Positions 41,557-52,540 of a stretch of 64,000 nucleotides of DNA are shown in pieces. This DNA is from Haematobia irritans. Its lineage: Eukaryota; Arthropoda; Insecta; Diptera; Muscidae. Made by a program: the position numbers and the translations under genes. The stretch is from contig NC_134399.1 in assembly GCF_050003625.1 (NCBI RefSeq), positions 107,982,615 to 108,046,614 on the forward strand. The letters are read 5' to 3'. Positions within the stretch are counted from its first letter, which is position 1, and each line of letters starts with the position of its first letter. A model generated the notes under the pieces. That model searched no databases. It saw only the letters and a list, made by a program, of their open reading frames with translations, and was not told where the DNA came from.

Positions 41557-43386
41557 TATACCCTTCACCACTACTGTGGTACAGGTTATAATAAGTTTGT
41601 GCGCCAAGAAGGAAAAGTCTGAGACCAATCGTTTAGTATACCGATCGTCTTAGAATTAAATTCTGAGTCGATTTAGCGATGTCCGTCTGTCTGTCTGTCT
41701 GGCTGTCTGTCTGTCCGTCCGTCTGTCTGTCTGTTCATGTATTTTTGTGCTCAAAGTACAGGTCGCAGTTTAAGTCCGATCGTCCTCAAATTTGGCATAG
41801 GGTCGTTTTTTGGAACAAAGACAATCGCTATTGATTTTTGAAAAACCGGTTCAGATTTAGATATAGCTGCCATATATATATTTATCCCCGATCTGGTCAT
41901 AATTGGCGTATTTATCAACCGATGTTCTTCAAATTCAGTACATCCGAATATTTTATGAGTCTCGAAAAACTTGCAAAATATCAGCTAAATCGGTTCAGAT
42001 TTAGATATAGCTCCCATATATATCTTTCGTCCGATTTAGACTCATATGACCACAGAGGCCAAAGGTTACTACCGAATTTCGTGAAATTTTGCATAAAGAG
42101 TAGAACTGACATTCTACCAATGCTTGGTAAATTTGATTGAAATCGGTTCAGATTTTGATATAGCGTTCGATATGCACTTATATGGCCTCAAAAGCCAGAG
42201 TTTTGCCGCGATTTAGTTCAAAATTTGCACAAGGAGTACGTTTAATAGTATCGATAAGTGTACCAAATTTGGTTGAAATCGGTTCAAATTTAGATATAGC
42301 TCCCATATATATCTTTCGTCCGATTTGAACTTATATGGTCTCAAAAGACAGAGTTTTGCCGTGATTTGGTTCAAATTTTGCACAAGGAGTACGTTTAACA
42401 GTATCGGTAAGTGTGCCAAATTTGGTTGAAATCGGTTCAGATTTAGATATAGCTCCCATATATATCTTTCGCCCGATTTAGACTCAAATGACTACGGGGG
42501 CCAAAGTTAAACTCCCATTTACGTGAAATTTTGCAGAGATAACAGAATTATTATTCTAACTATGCATGTCAAATTTAGTCGAAATCGGTTCAGATTATAT
42601 ATAGCTCCCGTTATATTTCATATTTTAGACCCATTTTCAATGGGATTTTCCTCCAATTGACTGCTTAGTTTCCACGGAGAATATATTTAATATGATATTT
42701 AAGTGTGCCAAGTTTAATCTAATTTGGTTCAGAATTAGATAAAGCCTCCATATATTCGTTTTTCCGGTTTATACAAATATGGCCAAAATTCCCACACACA
42801 AAATTCTGTAATAATTTCCCCATATCTTAGCAATATCCTACACACTGCAATGTCAGACTTTCCACAGAAGGTTAAAGTTAGGTTAAAGTGGCAGCCCGAT
42901 TAAGATTCAGGCTCACTTAGACTATTCAGTCCATTGTGAACGGTTGAATTTTAAATGAGGCTCCAAGTCGCCCGACTTGACCAAATAATATATCACAACC
43001 CACACTTGACCACATATTTTGGCAAGATCTAACCAATATCCTTGTAAAATCGTCACTGCTGAGAAGCAAAAATTTATCGCCTGATAAATCGCAAATGCTC
43101 TTTTGTACAATTGCCTCAAAATTTCTCTCGCTTCATATTTTTCATATTTTTTTATTAACATTGTGTTTCATTCCAGGGCGTTAGCCGATTTCAATTTTAA
43201 TTCTAGAGATTTTGTAGAAGTACAAAAAATTGTCTCCATTATAATTATTTGTATCTGGAAATGCAAACCATTATATAGCTCCCAGCAAATCTGAAGTAGT
43301 TGAGATGGTAACACCAATGTTGGTCTACATAGTGGTGAAGGGTATAATATAGTCGGCGCCGCCCGACTTTAGACTTTACTTACTTG
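41557..43386 (+). mobile_element. Full-length HINE-2 in opposite orientation
   Basis: It runs from TTATACCCTTCACCACTACT to GTCGGCGCCGCCCGACTTTA and TTACTTG. A GTCT/GTCC microsatellite lies at 41680-41735 and five to six monomers follow (GATATAGCTCCCATATATAT). A LINE 3'-end fragment is inserted at 42873-42940. Flanking sequence on both sides belongs to HINE-1. Confidence 0.88.
42873..42940 (-). mobile_element. LINE 3'-end fragment
   Basis: TTAAAGTGGCAGCCCGATTA, then AGATTCAGGCTCACTTAGAC and AGTCCATTGTGA. The GCAGCCCGATTAAGATTCAG version matches the LINE 3' UTR (CTGAAATTTAATCAAGCTGC, reverse) better than the SINE version. It is strongly 5'-truncated. Confidence 0.7.
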
Positions 43387-44000
43387 TTTAATATATCCCC
43401 CGTATGGACTAACTTTCAATTTAGAAGACGGTGTTAAGGATTTTTTAAGATACCTTGCCATCGGCAAGTGTTACCGCAACCCAAGTAATTCGATTGTAGA
43501 TGACAGTCTGTAGTAAAAGTTTCTATGCAATTTTATTTCTATAGAAAATTTTGTCAAAATTTTATTTCTATAGAAAATTTAGTTAAAATTTTATTTCTAT
43601 AGAAAATGTTTTCCAAATTTTAATTCTATAGAAAATGTTGTCAAAATTTTATTTCTATAGAAACTTTAAACATAATGATATACGTATTTAATCGGCCTTT
43701 TTTAGTTTAATATATACCACGTATGGACTAACATATGTGGTATATATTATGGTGTTAGGAAGTTTTAAGATGCTTTGCCATCGGCAAGTGTTACCGCAAC
43801 CCAAGTAATTCGATTGTGGATGACAGTCCTCAGTAGAAGTTTCTACGCAATCCATGGTGGAGGGTACACGCAAAGAAAAAAAAATCATTTGGAAAACGTG
43901 TACCGAAAACGTTTTTCTTTTGTTAGAGTTTTTTGAATTGCTTCGAAAAGTATACACTTTTATCACCAAAAAAATCGTTTGTTTCAAAATGTTTATTTTT

Positions 44001-45300
44001 ATACCCTAAACCACATAGTGGTCAGGGTATAATAAGTTTGATCGGCCAAAAAATGTGCCTACCAGAAATATTGATTTTAGACCCCATAAAATATATACCG
44101 ATCGACTCAGAATCACCTCCTGAGTCGATCTAGCGCTTGGTGTCCGTCCGTCTGTCCATGTATTTGTTGTTCACTGGATTCCGGTCGCAATTATTAACCG
44201 ATTTTGATGAAATTTGGTACAGGGAGTTTTGTGGACACAAGGACGAACGCTATTGAATTTGGAAGAAATCGGATCAAATTTAGATATAGCTCCCATATAT
44301 ATGTATCGCCCGATTTCGACAAATGGGGTCACGTTGCGCGTTTTTTCTAACAGATCGTCACCAAATTTGGCAAAAGGTAATCTTTTCCATCGCCCTTCAA
44401 GTCTGCAAAAATTTCATCCAAATCGGTTCAGATTTAGATATAGCTCTCATATATATGTATCGCCCGATTTTCCCAAATTTGGCCACAAAACCTTTATTTA
44501 GCAACCGATCTTACTCAAAGTTGGCTAAATATAATCTTCTATAGTACTAACTATATGTGCAAAAAATTATCGAAATCGGTTCAGATTTAGCTATAGCTCC
44601 CATATATATGTACCGCCCGATTTTTCTAAATTTGGCCATAAAACCCTTATTTATCAACCGATCTTACCCAAATTTGGCTAAATGTAGTCTTCTTTAGCAC
44701 TAACTATATGTGCAAAAAATCATCGAAATCGGTTCAGATTTAGATATAGCTCCCATATATATGTATAGCCCGATTTTCCCAAATTTGGCCATAGAACCCT
44801 TATTTATTAACCGATCTTACTAAAAGTTGGCTAGATCCAGTCCTTTATAGTACTACCTATATGTGCAAAATTTCATCGAAATCGGTTGAAATTTAGATAT
44901 AGCTCCCATATATGTATCGCCCGATTTTGAAAAATTCGCCCTTATAACCTTATGTTTGACCATACAGGCCTCATTTCGTAACTGATCTTACTCAAATCTT
45001 GTACAAGGTAACCTTTTGTAGTATTAATCAAACCCGCAAAATATTATGCAAATTGGTTCAGATTTAGATATAGCTTCCATATATATGCATCGCTCGATTT
45101 TCCCAAATTTGGCCATAGTACTCTTATTTATTAACCAATGTTACTCAAATTTCAAATGTTGATGTACTAGCCGATCGTACTTATACGTACTTGTAGCTCT
45201 TACATAAGAATATTGCTCGATTTTTTAAAATTTGTATTTATTACCCACACTAATTTAACGATTTTCTCTTTTTTAATAATGGGCTCAATATTTGTGGCAT
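44001..45300 (+). mobile_element. HINE-3 element
   Basis: The head TTATACCCTAAACCACATAG pairs with GTGGTCAGGGTATAA. GACTCAGAATCACCTCCTGA and the GTGTCCGTCCGTCTGTCC microsatellite follow. At least five monomers of 150-155 bp follow in turn (GATATAGCTCCCATATATAT, GTATCGCCCGATTTTCCC, AAATTTGGCCA). The right terminus is not clear; similarity fades at about 45250-45300. Confidence 0.78.
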
Positions 45301-45690
45301 ACTAGCTCCGTAGGCGCAATATCAACACAGCCAGTATTGCTAGAAGTAGGGGAAATTCCCTATATGTAGGGTTTTTCTAATATTTAGCGGGCCACAATGT
45401 GGGACATTTTCACTCAACACAATTTGTAATAATTTTTAAAAGCCGGCAAGGCTTGATCTTTAACAATGTGTGGTAAACTTTATTCCTGTAGAAAGTTTTG
45501 TCAACATTTTATTTCTATAGAACATTTTGTCAAAATTTCGTTTATATCAAACACTGTTCTTTTCTGGGTCTAGGTCTTTAATAAGACACATTTTACAGTT
45601 CACAGTAAAAATTTAATATAGTAGAATGTAATGTTGAACATTTTTTTCGGAATCTTCCGACCATACCTGGAATATATGAAAAAAAAAAAC
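45301..45690. other. No recognised gene
   Basis: Unassigned AT-rich sequence inside the TIR element, with two stray 29-bp units at about 45480-45545. Confidence 0.4.
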
Positions 45691-45694
45691 TTTG

Positions 45695-45767
45695 GTCGAA
45701 GCAGGGATCGAACCCACGACCCTTGGCATGCAAGGCGGACGTAGCAACCACTGCTCCACGGTGCCCA
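45695..45767 (-). other. tRNA-like SINE head (minus)
   Basis: Read on the minus strand it has GGGCACCGTGGAGCAGTGG, CCTTGCATGCCAAGG (an anticodon-arm-like hairpin) and the B box GGTTCGATCCC. The 3' strand of an acceptor stem is missing (the end is CTTCGAC, not GGTGCCC), so it is not a functional tRNA. It resembles the SINE head (GCATGCCCGCCTTGCATACA) but is a separate variant. Confidence 0.6.
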
Positions 45768-45852
45768 ACTAAATGTATTTTTCTGTTAAATAAACTTTGT
45801 TTAATCGCCTCGTGGGCGCCGCAAGCTATGCTATATAAATATAACTTATACG

Positions 45853-45927
45853 GCTATATAGCTCAGTGGATAGTGTGTTGGCTTACTAATTGCATGGTCC
45901 GTGGTTCGATTCTCCGTTCAGGCGAAA
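45853..45927 (+). other. tRNA-like element with A and B boxes (plus)
   Basis: GGCTATATAGCTCAGTGGAT gives a good A box (TAGCTCAGTGG) and GGTTCGATTCT a B box, at tRNA-like spacing. The acceptor stem does not close (5' GGCTATA, 3' CAGGCG), and a run of A follows at about 45933. This is most consistent with the head of a second SINE type rather than a tRNA gene. Confidence 0.55.
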
Positions 45928-46329
45928 GGTAAAAAAAAAATTAAATATATAAAATCGTATAATTTCTTCTACATTGTTTGTATTACAGAAAAAGGTGCTA
46001 ATAACTAAAAAACTTCGTGGAAGAGAGAAAGATGTGAGGGAAAATGGAATTAGCTAGAAAAAATTTTTTTTGAAATAGTCTTTATGAAATTGTTTTTACA
46101 TCCTGGAAAACAATAAACGTTTATCACAAAAAGTATATACTTTTCTTCCAAATACACTTCCTTTCAACGAAAAGCAAATGAGAAGCGAACTTTTTTTTGT
46201 CTAAAATTTCGTTTGGGAGGAAAGAATTATTTTTTTGCGTGTACATAAGTTTCGGCCTGGCCGATCTTACGGCCGTATATACTTGTTCTCTTTATGAATA
46301 ATACATTAAAATCAAATATTTTAATATTT

Positions 46330-46900
46330 AGCCTATAGTCCTTTATTTTTAAGTACGGTTTTAACTCGTCTTGACATACTTTTTTACAAAGTTTTCTATT
46401 ATTTCCTTTGGAATATCCGAGTAATTGAGCTGAACTTGTCTCATCGCTATTTTTAGTGGTCTTTGGTGTAATCCCAGCGCCTTTTAACCAGAGACCATAA
46501 ATCCTTAATGGGAATGGGATCGAGCATTCGACAACTTTGTTCCAACTATCATTTCATTACTATTTTGTAAGTATGCTTGGGTTCGCTGTCTTGTTGAAAA
46601 ACAACTTGCTCCTCAAGGTAGGCAAAAACCTCCACACACTTAGACAAATTTGATTGCAAAATATCAAAGGAGTCCCCTTTTCTATGATTTCTTCAATTTT
46701 ATCCATCGGCCAAGTGTGCCCTCATCTCTAGACCATGAAGTTTTCCCCTCCATTATTAACGGTTAGCTTGGCGTGGTGTTTTTGGAGACTTTATTATTTC
46801 AAGGTCGTTACCAGTAATATTCCGAGGCCGTTACCAGTAATATTCCGAGGCCGTTACCAGTAATGTTCTTTTGCATCGGTTCTAGTTTATTTTTGTTTCA
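46330..46900 (-). pseudogene. Tc1-like transposase remnant
   Basis: Read on the minus strand, short broken frames spell FQQDSEPKHTYKIV (around the second catalytic Asp), then IPIKDLWSLVKRRWDY (normally PIENLW around the Glu), then IPKEIIENFVK near the C terminus. These match the order of the Tc1-family DDE domain. Several frameshifts and stops are present. It is not the same family as the DD37E mariner here. Confidence 0.75.
46802..46868. repeat. 23-bp tandem triplication
   Basis: CCGTTACCAGTAATATTCCG recurs almost exactly three times in a row (the first unit starts GGTCGTTACCAG). It is inside or beside the Tc1 remnant. Confidence 0.85.
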
Positions 46901-47329
46901 TAATGTCATATAGCTTATTTCCAGTCATCAACGGTCTAATCTTTGGGGCCATAATTATACATTTTCTATTTAATAAATATTGCAAAAAGTGAAAACATGC
47001 ACTCAGTTTTGCTCCCCACTGTGTATGTTTGTATGAACATTTTAAAATAATATATACTTACATCCACTAGATTTGATCATAAAATGTGCAGAATTTCGAT
47101 TTATGACTGAACTGATAACACAATGTTTGTTTTTATATGATAAATAATAAAACATCAACATGGAGTTTTGGAGAATACTTGCGTTAAAACATGCCAATTA
47201 CAAAAATATTCAAAAAAACATCCAATTTTTTTTTAATTTATTCTTTATGTAAATATAAAATATACATGGCAGAATTAAGTAAATAATATTTGTTTTAAAT
47301 TTGTATTTCACCGGGCCTTAACCATATCC
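46901..47329. other. AT-rich flank of the minus-strand peptide gene
   Basis: TTTATT at 47237-47242 gives AATAAA on the minus strand, about 90 bp after the stop of the peptide gene. Nothing else is recognised. Confidence 0.5.
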
Positions 47330-47542
47330 TCAAGGTACATAATGGTAATCAGAACCAACATTGCAAGGGCATGGAGGTCTGTCTTTTTCGTCGGGTATTT
47401 CATATTCCGGTTCATATTCATAACAGCTTTCCTTGACGCATGGAATATCGTCTGACGAGTAAATTCCTCCATAAATATCGTTTGCTTTCACTGCCACCAA
47501 GTATAGGGCCAATATAATGAAAATCACGTAAATAGCTCTCAT
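47330..47542 (-). CDS. Small secreted cysteine-containing peptide
   Basis: A 70-residue precursor. Residues 1-20 form a signal peptide (MRAIYVIFIILALYLVAVKA). The mature part of about 50 residues is acidic and Tyr/Pro-rich (YEYEPEYEIPDEKD), with four cysteines at 35, 40, 58 and 60 (PCVKESC and PCPC). The ATG at 47542 is chosen because it starts the signal peptide; an upstream in-frame extension lacks any. A TATAAAAAG on the minus strand (about 47594-47602) lies about 55 bp upstream, and AATAAA lies downstream. I recognise no family. The signal peptide is similar to that of the peptide at 53134. Candidate roles such as salivary, gut or immune peptide are guesses. Confidence 0.72.
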   Translation of the reverse strand: MRAIYVIFIILALYLVAVKANDIYGGIYSSDDIPCVKESCYEYEPEYEIPDEKDRPPCPCNVGSDYHYVP

Positions 47543-47593
47543 GTTGATGAAAGGTATATTAATGCAACTGTTTGCAGGTGAAGTAAACATTCT

Positions 47594-47602
47594 CTTTTTA
47601 TA
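47594..47602 (-). promoter_or_regulatory. TATA box of minus-strand peptide gene
   Basis: Plus-strand CTTTTTATA is TATAAAAAG on the minus strand, a plausible distance upstream of the ATG at 47542. Confidence 0.6.
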
Positions 47603-47781
47603 ACAATTTGAATATTGATTGATTAGCAATTAGAGACAAAGCGGCCTTCATCATTTTGGAAATAGCTACGTGTATCCAAATTCGACGCCATAATGATTAG
47701 AGCAATTCATATCATAGTATTTTATTAACCTTTGTTAGGAAATGCATTGAATTAATATTTCAATACACTTTCCCAGAAATA

Positions 47782-48256
47782 AGAAGTATATAGGGCCGTA
47801 AGTTCGGCCAGGCTGAAGCTTATGTACCCTCCACCATGGATTGCGTAGAAACTTCTTCTAAACACTGTCATCCACAAACAAATTACTTAAGTTGCGGTAG
47901 CGCTTGCCGATGGCAAGGTATCTTAAAACCTCCTAACACCGTGTTCTAAATTGTATGTAAGTCCATACGTGGTCTATATTAAATCAAAAAGATCGATTAA
48001 ATACGTATATTATTCAGTTTGACAAAATTTTCCATAGAAATAAAATTTTCACAAAATTTTCTATAGAAATGAAATTCTGACAAAATTTTCTATAGAAATA
48101 AAATTTTGACAAAATATTCTATTAAAATAAAATTTTCTATAGAAATAAAATTTTGGTAGATTATATTTGGCTCGAGTGGCAACCATGATTATGAACCGAT
48201 ATGGACCAATTTTTGTGGGATTGGAGATCGGCTATATATAACTATAGACCGATATG
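47782..48256 (-). mobile_element. HINE-1 right-end part
   Basis: AAGTATATAGGGCCGTAAGT, the GGCC palindrome, TACCCTCCACCATGG, 'cttaagttgcggtagcgct' and a 29-bp module (48020-48155), then GGCTCGAGTGGCAACCATGA and half a monomer. It breaks off exactly where mariner copy 2 sequence begins ('gaaatccgaattgccggg'). Confidence 0.85.
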
Positions 48257-50786
48257 ACCGAAATCCGAATTGCCGGGCCTCAATCTTGACACCTGCCATC
48301 AGATTTGTACAGCCACCTTGTCCACCTTCTTCGCCGCAGAAAGCCAGTTTGCCTTGAACTGCTGCTCGTCCTTAGCAGTTTTTATACCCTCCATCATAGG
48401 ATGGGGGTATATTAACTTTGTCATTCCGTTTGTAACACATCGAAATATTGTTCTAAGACCCCATAAAGTATATATATTCTGGGTCGTGGTGAAATTCTGA
48501 GTCGATCTAAGCATGTCCGTCCGTCCGTCCGTCCTTCCGTCTGTTGAAATCACGCTAACTTCCGAACGAAACAAGCTATCGACTTGAAACTTGGCACAAG
48601 TAGTTGTTATCGATGTAGGTCGGTTGGTATTGAAAATGGGCCATATCGGTTCACTTTTACGTATAGCCCCCATATAAGGGGACCCTCAGATTTGGCTTGT
48701 GGAGCCTCTAACAGAAGCATATTTCATCCGATCCGGCTGAAATTTGGTACATGGTGGTGGTATATGGTCTCTAACAACCATGCAAAAATTGGTCCACATC
48801 GGTCCATAATTATATATAGCCCCCATATAAACCGATCCCCAGATTTGTCTTGCGAAGTTTCCAAGAGAAGCAAATTTCATCCAATCCGGTTGTAATTTGG
48901 AACGTGGTGTTAGTATATGATCGTGCCAGAATTGGCCCATATCGGTCCATAATTATATATAGCCCCATATAAAACATTCTCCAGATTTGACCTCCGGAGC
49001 CTCTTGGAGGAGCAAAATTCATCCGATCCGGTTCAAATTAGGCACGTGGTGTTAGTATATAAACGCTAACAACCATACCAAAATTGGTCCAATCACACAA
49101 AAATTGGTCCATATCGGTTCATAATCCTGTTTGCCACCAGAGCCAAAAATAATGTACCAAAATTTTATTTCTATAGAAAATTTTGTCAAAATTTTATTTC
49201 TATAGAAAATTTTGTCAAAATTTTATTTCTATAGAAAATTTTGTCAAAATTTTATTTCTAGAGAAAATTTTGTTAAAATTTTATTCGGTTCATAATAAAA
49301 TTTTCATCATTGTCAAAATTTTATTTCTATAGAAAATTTTGTCAAAATTTTATTTCTATAGCAAATTTTGTTCAAATTTTATTCGGTTCATAATCATGGT
49401 TGCCACTCGAGCCAAAAATAATCTACCAAGATTTTATTTCTATAGAAAATTTTGTCAAAAGTTTATTTCTCTAGAAAATTTTGTTAAAATTTTATTTCTG
49501 TAGAAATTTTTGTCAAAATTTTCTTTCTATACAAAATTTTGTCACAATTTTTATTTCTATAGAAAATTTTGTGAAAATTTTATTTCTATAGAAAATTTTG
49601 TTAAAATTTTATTTCTGTAGAAAATTTTGTCAAAATTGTATGTCTACTTTGTCAAACTGAATTATATACGTATTGGATCGATCTTTTTTGATTTAATATA
49701 TACCACGTATGGACTTACATACAATTTAGAAGATGGTGTTAGGAGGTTTTAAGATACCTTGCCTTCGGCAAGCGTTACCGCAACTTAAGTAATTCGATTG
49801 TGGATGGCAGTGTATAGATGAAGTTTCTACGCAATCCATGATGGAGGGTACATAAGCTTCGGCCTGGCCGAACTTACTATACTTGTTTTGTCTTCTTTAG
49901 GTTCCGCTTGACAATAGCCCAGTATTTCTCAATTGGGCGCAGCTCTGGCGTGTTGGGAGGGTTCTTGTCCTTGGGAACCACCTGCACGTTGTTGGCGGCG
50001 TACCACTCCATGGCCTTTTTACCGTAATGGCAAGATGCCAAATCCGGCCAAAACAGTACGGAACAACCGTGTTTCTTCAGGAAAGGCAGCAGACGTTTAT
50101 TCAAATACTCTTTCACGTAAATTTCTTGGTTGACAGTCCCGGAAGCTATGAAAATGCTGCTTTTCAAGCCACAGGTACAGATGGCTTGCCAAACCAGATA
50201 TTTCTTTGCGAACTTTGAGAGTTTTATGTGCTTGAAAATATCTGCTACCTTTCCCCTTCCTTTTGCCGTATAAAACTCCTGTCCCGGAAGCTGCTTGTAG
50301 TCGGCTTTGATGAAGGTTTCGTCGTCCATTACTTCGCAGTCAATCTTCGTCAGCATCGTCGTGTACAGCCTCCGGGATCGCGCTTTGGCCGTCGTATTTT
50401 GTTTATCATCGCGATTTGGAGTCACTACCTTCTTGAAGTCGATAGTCCGGCTCGTTTTTTGGCTCGATGCACGGTTGTAGACGATACACCCAGCTTATTT
50501 GCGGCATCTCGGATAGAGAGGTTAGGGTTTCGCTTGAAACTACCGGCAACTCTCTTTGTCGTCTCAGCGGCTTCCGGTTTTCGATTTCCCCCGATCCAGA
50601 CTTCCTGGCTATCGACAAACGTTCCCCAAACACTTTAATTACATTTGTAACGGTTGTTTTGGCAACTTTTAGCGATTTTGCCAGCTTTGCGTGCGAGTAG
50701 CTCGGATTTTCGCGATGCGCTAGCAAAATTTTGCTCTTCTTGCTTGGACGGCATTTTGACAACTGAAGAGTGAATTCCAAAATCAA
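48257..50786 (-). pseudogene. Mariner transposase, interrupted by HINE-1
   Basis: From 50425 to 49877 the catalytic region is continuous (182 codons): VMDDETFIKADYKQLPG, FWPDLASCHYGKKAMEW, TPELRPIEKYWAIVKRN. The spacing is DD37E as in copy 1. The last part of the gene (reading into 48382-48257) lies beyond the HINE-1 insertion. The N-terminal helix-turn-helix region is out of frame, as in copy 1, and the first codons differ from those of copy 1. Confidence 0.88.
48383..49885 (+). mobile_element. HINE-1 with exact boundaries (1503 bp)
   Basis: Inserted in a T-run of the mariner transposase gene. Copy 1 reads TTAGGAGTTTTTTTGGTCTT across the site. The element starts TATACCCTCCATCATAGGAT and ends GAACTTACTATACTTG, followed by TTTT. 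It has lost part of the final GGCC palindrome. The GTCCGTCCGTCCGTCCTTCC microsatellite lies at 48517-48540, and 29-bp modules at 49160-49275 and 49315-49640. Confidence 0.93.
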
Positions 50787-50905
50787 AATAGGAGCAACAT
50801 TCTACACACACACATCTTCAAAATGAGGGGTGTTCAGGTTTTTTAAATGCAAAATTGAAAGAAATACGTCAAGTTTATATTGACCAAATTTTGACCGTGT
50901 CACCC

Positions 50906-52285
50906 TTTATGGGGGCTATATATAATTATGGACCGATATGGACCAATTCTGGCACGGTTGTTAGAGACCATATACTAACACCATGTTCCAAATTTCAACC
51001 GAATCGGATGAAATGTGCTTCTCTTAGAGGCTCAGCAATCCAAATCGGGGGACCGGTTTAATTGGGGTCTATATATAATTATGGACCGATGTGGGCCAAT
51101 TTTTGCATGGTTGTTAGAGACCATATACCAACATCATGTACCAAATTTCAGGCGGATCGGATGAAATTTGTTTCGTAGATGAATTTTGTTCTTCCAAAAG
51201 GCTCCGGAGGTCAAATCTGTGGATCGGTTTATATGGGAGCTACATATAATAGTGGCGCCGATATGGACCAATTCTTGCACGGTTGTTAGAGACCATATAC
51301 TAACACCTCGTACCAAATTTCAACCGAATCGGATGAATTTCGCTCTACCCCGAGGCTCCGGAGATCAAATCTGGGGATCGTTTTATATGGGGGCTATATA
51401 TATATATAATTATGGACCGATATGGACCAATTTTTGCATGGTTGACCATATACTGACCATATACTAACACCATGTACCGAATTTCAGCCGGATAGAATGA
51501 AATGTGCTTCTCTTAGAGGCTCCGCGATCCAAATCGGGGGATCGGTTTATTTGGGGGCTATATATAATTATGGACCGACGTGGACCAATTTTTGCATGGT
51601 TGTTAGAGACCATATACCAACACCACGTACCAAATTTCAGCCGGATCGGAAATTAGGTTAGGTTAGGTTAGGTGGCAGCCCGATGTATCAAGCTCATTTA
51701 GACTATTCAACTTCTCTCTTATCACTGAGTGCTGCCCGATTCCATGTTAAGCTCAACGACAAGGGACCTCCTTTTTATAGCCGAGTCCGAACGGCGTTCC
51801 ACATTGCAGTGAAACCACTTAGAGAAGCTTTGAAACCCTCAGAAATGTCACCAGCATTACTGAGGTGGGATAATCCACCGCTGAAAAACTTTTTTGGTGT
51901 TCGGTCGAAGCAGGAATCGAACCCACGACCTTGTGTATGCAAGGCGGGCATGCTAACCATTGTACCACTGTGGCTCCCTTAGAGGCTTCGCAAGCCAAAT
52001 CTGAGGGTCGGTTTATATGGGCGCTACACGTAAAAGTGGTCCTATATGGCCCATTTGCAATACCATCCGACCTACATCAATGAGAATTACTTATGCCTAG
52101 TTTCCAGTCGATAGCTTGTTCCGTTCGGAAGTTTGCGTGATTTCAACAGACGGACGGATGGACGTGGCTTATCGACTCAGAATTTCACCACTTCACATCA
52201 CTTTATGGGGTCTTAGAGCAATATTTCTAGGTGTTACAAACGGAATGATAAAGTTAATATACCCCCATCCTATGGTTGAGAATAT
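50906..52285 (-). mobile_element. HINE-1 (minus) with SINE insertion
   Basis: About six monomers (GGGGGCTATATATAATTATG), a SINE at 51652-51978, a degenerate CGGACGGATGG microsatellite (about 52152) and the head region read backwards (AAAGTTAATATACCCCCATC). The head proper is diverged (CCTATGGTTGAGAA). The right-end region is missing at the mariner junction. Confidence 0.82.
51652..51978 (-). mobile_element. SINE, nearly full length
   Basis: TTAGGTTAGGTTAGGTTAGG, then GGCAGCCCGATGTATCA, GGGACCTCCTTTTTATAGCC, GGAATCGAACCCACGACC and GGTACCA-like head ending TGGCTCCC. It is the reverse of 39663-40012, with a small internal deletion after ACTATTCA. Confidence 0.88.
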
Positions 52286-52540
52286 AATTTTGACCAAAAT
52301 TTTTATATAAATAAAATGTTGACAACATGTTCTATGGAAATAAAATTTTGAATTTTTTTTTATAGAAATAACATTTTGACAACATTTTCTATAGATATAA
52401 AATTTGGATGAAATACTTCCGATAGAAATAAAATTTTGCCCAAAATTTTCTATAGAAATATTATTTTCTATAGAAATAAAATGTTGACCAAAATTTTCTA
52501 TAGAAATAAAATCTTGACAAAATTTACAAATTTTTCTATA
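52286..52540. repeat. 29-bp AT units
   Basis: About eight imperfect CTATAGAAATAAAATTTT units next to the HINE-1 head, extending to 52520. Confidence 0.8.

Larger units (their letters stand above)
43867..46241. mobile_element. 2.4-kb TIR element, TA target, cargo-bearing
   Basis: It begins CACGCAAAGAAAAAAAAATC and ends TTATTTTTTTGCGTG, with TA on both sides (43865-43866 and 46242-46243). HINE-1 copies elsewhere read GGAGGGTACATAAG across the junction, giving the empty site. AGTATACACTTTT near the left and AGTATATACTTTT near the right extend the symmetry. No transposase is visible. It carries a HINE-3 and two tRNA-like segments, so its length is mostly later insertions. Confidence 0.88.
40629..46285 (+). 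mobile_element. Composite HINE-1 with three nested elements
   Basis: The head TATACCCTCCACCATAGGAT begins at 40629 and the end GGCCGTATATACTTG lies at 46285. Inside are a HINE-2 (41557-43386), a TA-flanked TIR element (43867-46241) and, within that, a HINE-3. The HINE-1 right-end region is present twice (43390-43530 and 43680-43866), each with GATACCTTGCCATCGGCAAG-like sequence and separated by a second 29-bp module, so part of it is duplicated. Confidence 0.85.
48257..50905 (-). mobile_element. DD37E mariner copy 2, split by HINE-1
   Basis: Pieces 48257-48382 and 49886-50905 align end to end with copy 1. The right inverted repeat (TTTTGACCGTGTCACCC) ends at 50905. The left inverted repeat is missing, so the element is truncated at about 48257. 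It lacks the 289-bp insertion of copy 1. Confidence 0.9.

Noticed and set aside
45695..45767. A functional tRNA gene on the minus strand
   Set aside because: B box and anticodon-arm-like hairpin are present but the acceptor stem cannot pair, and the sequence resembles the SINE head.
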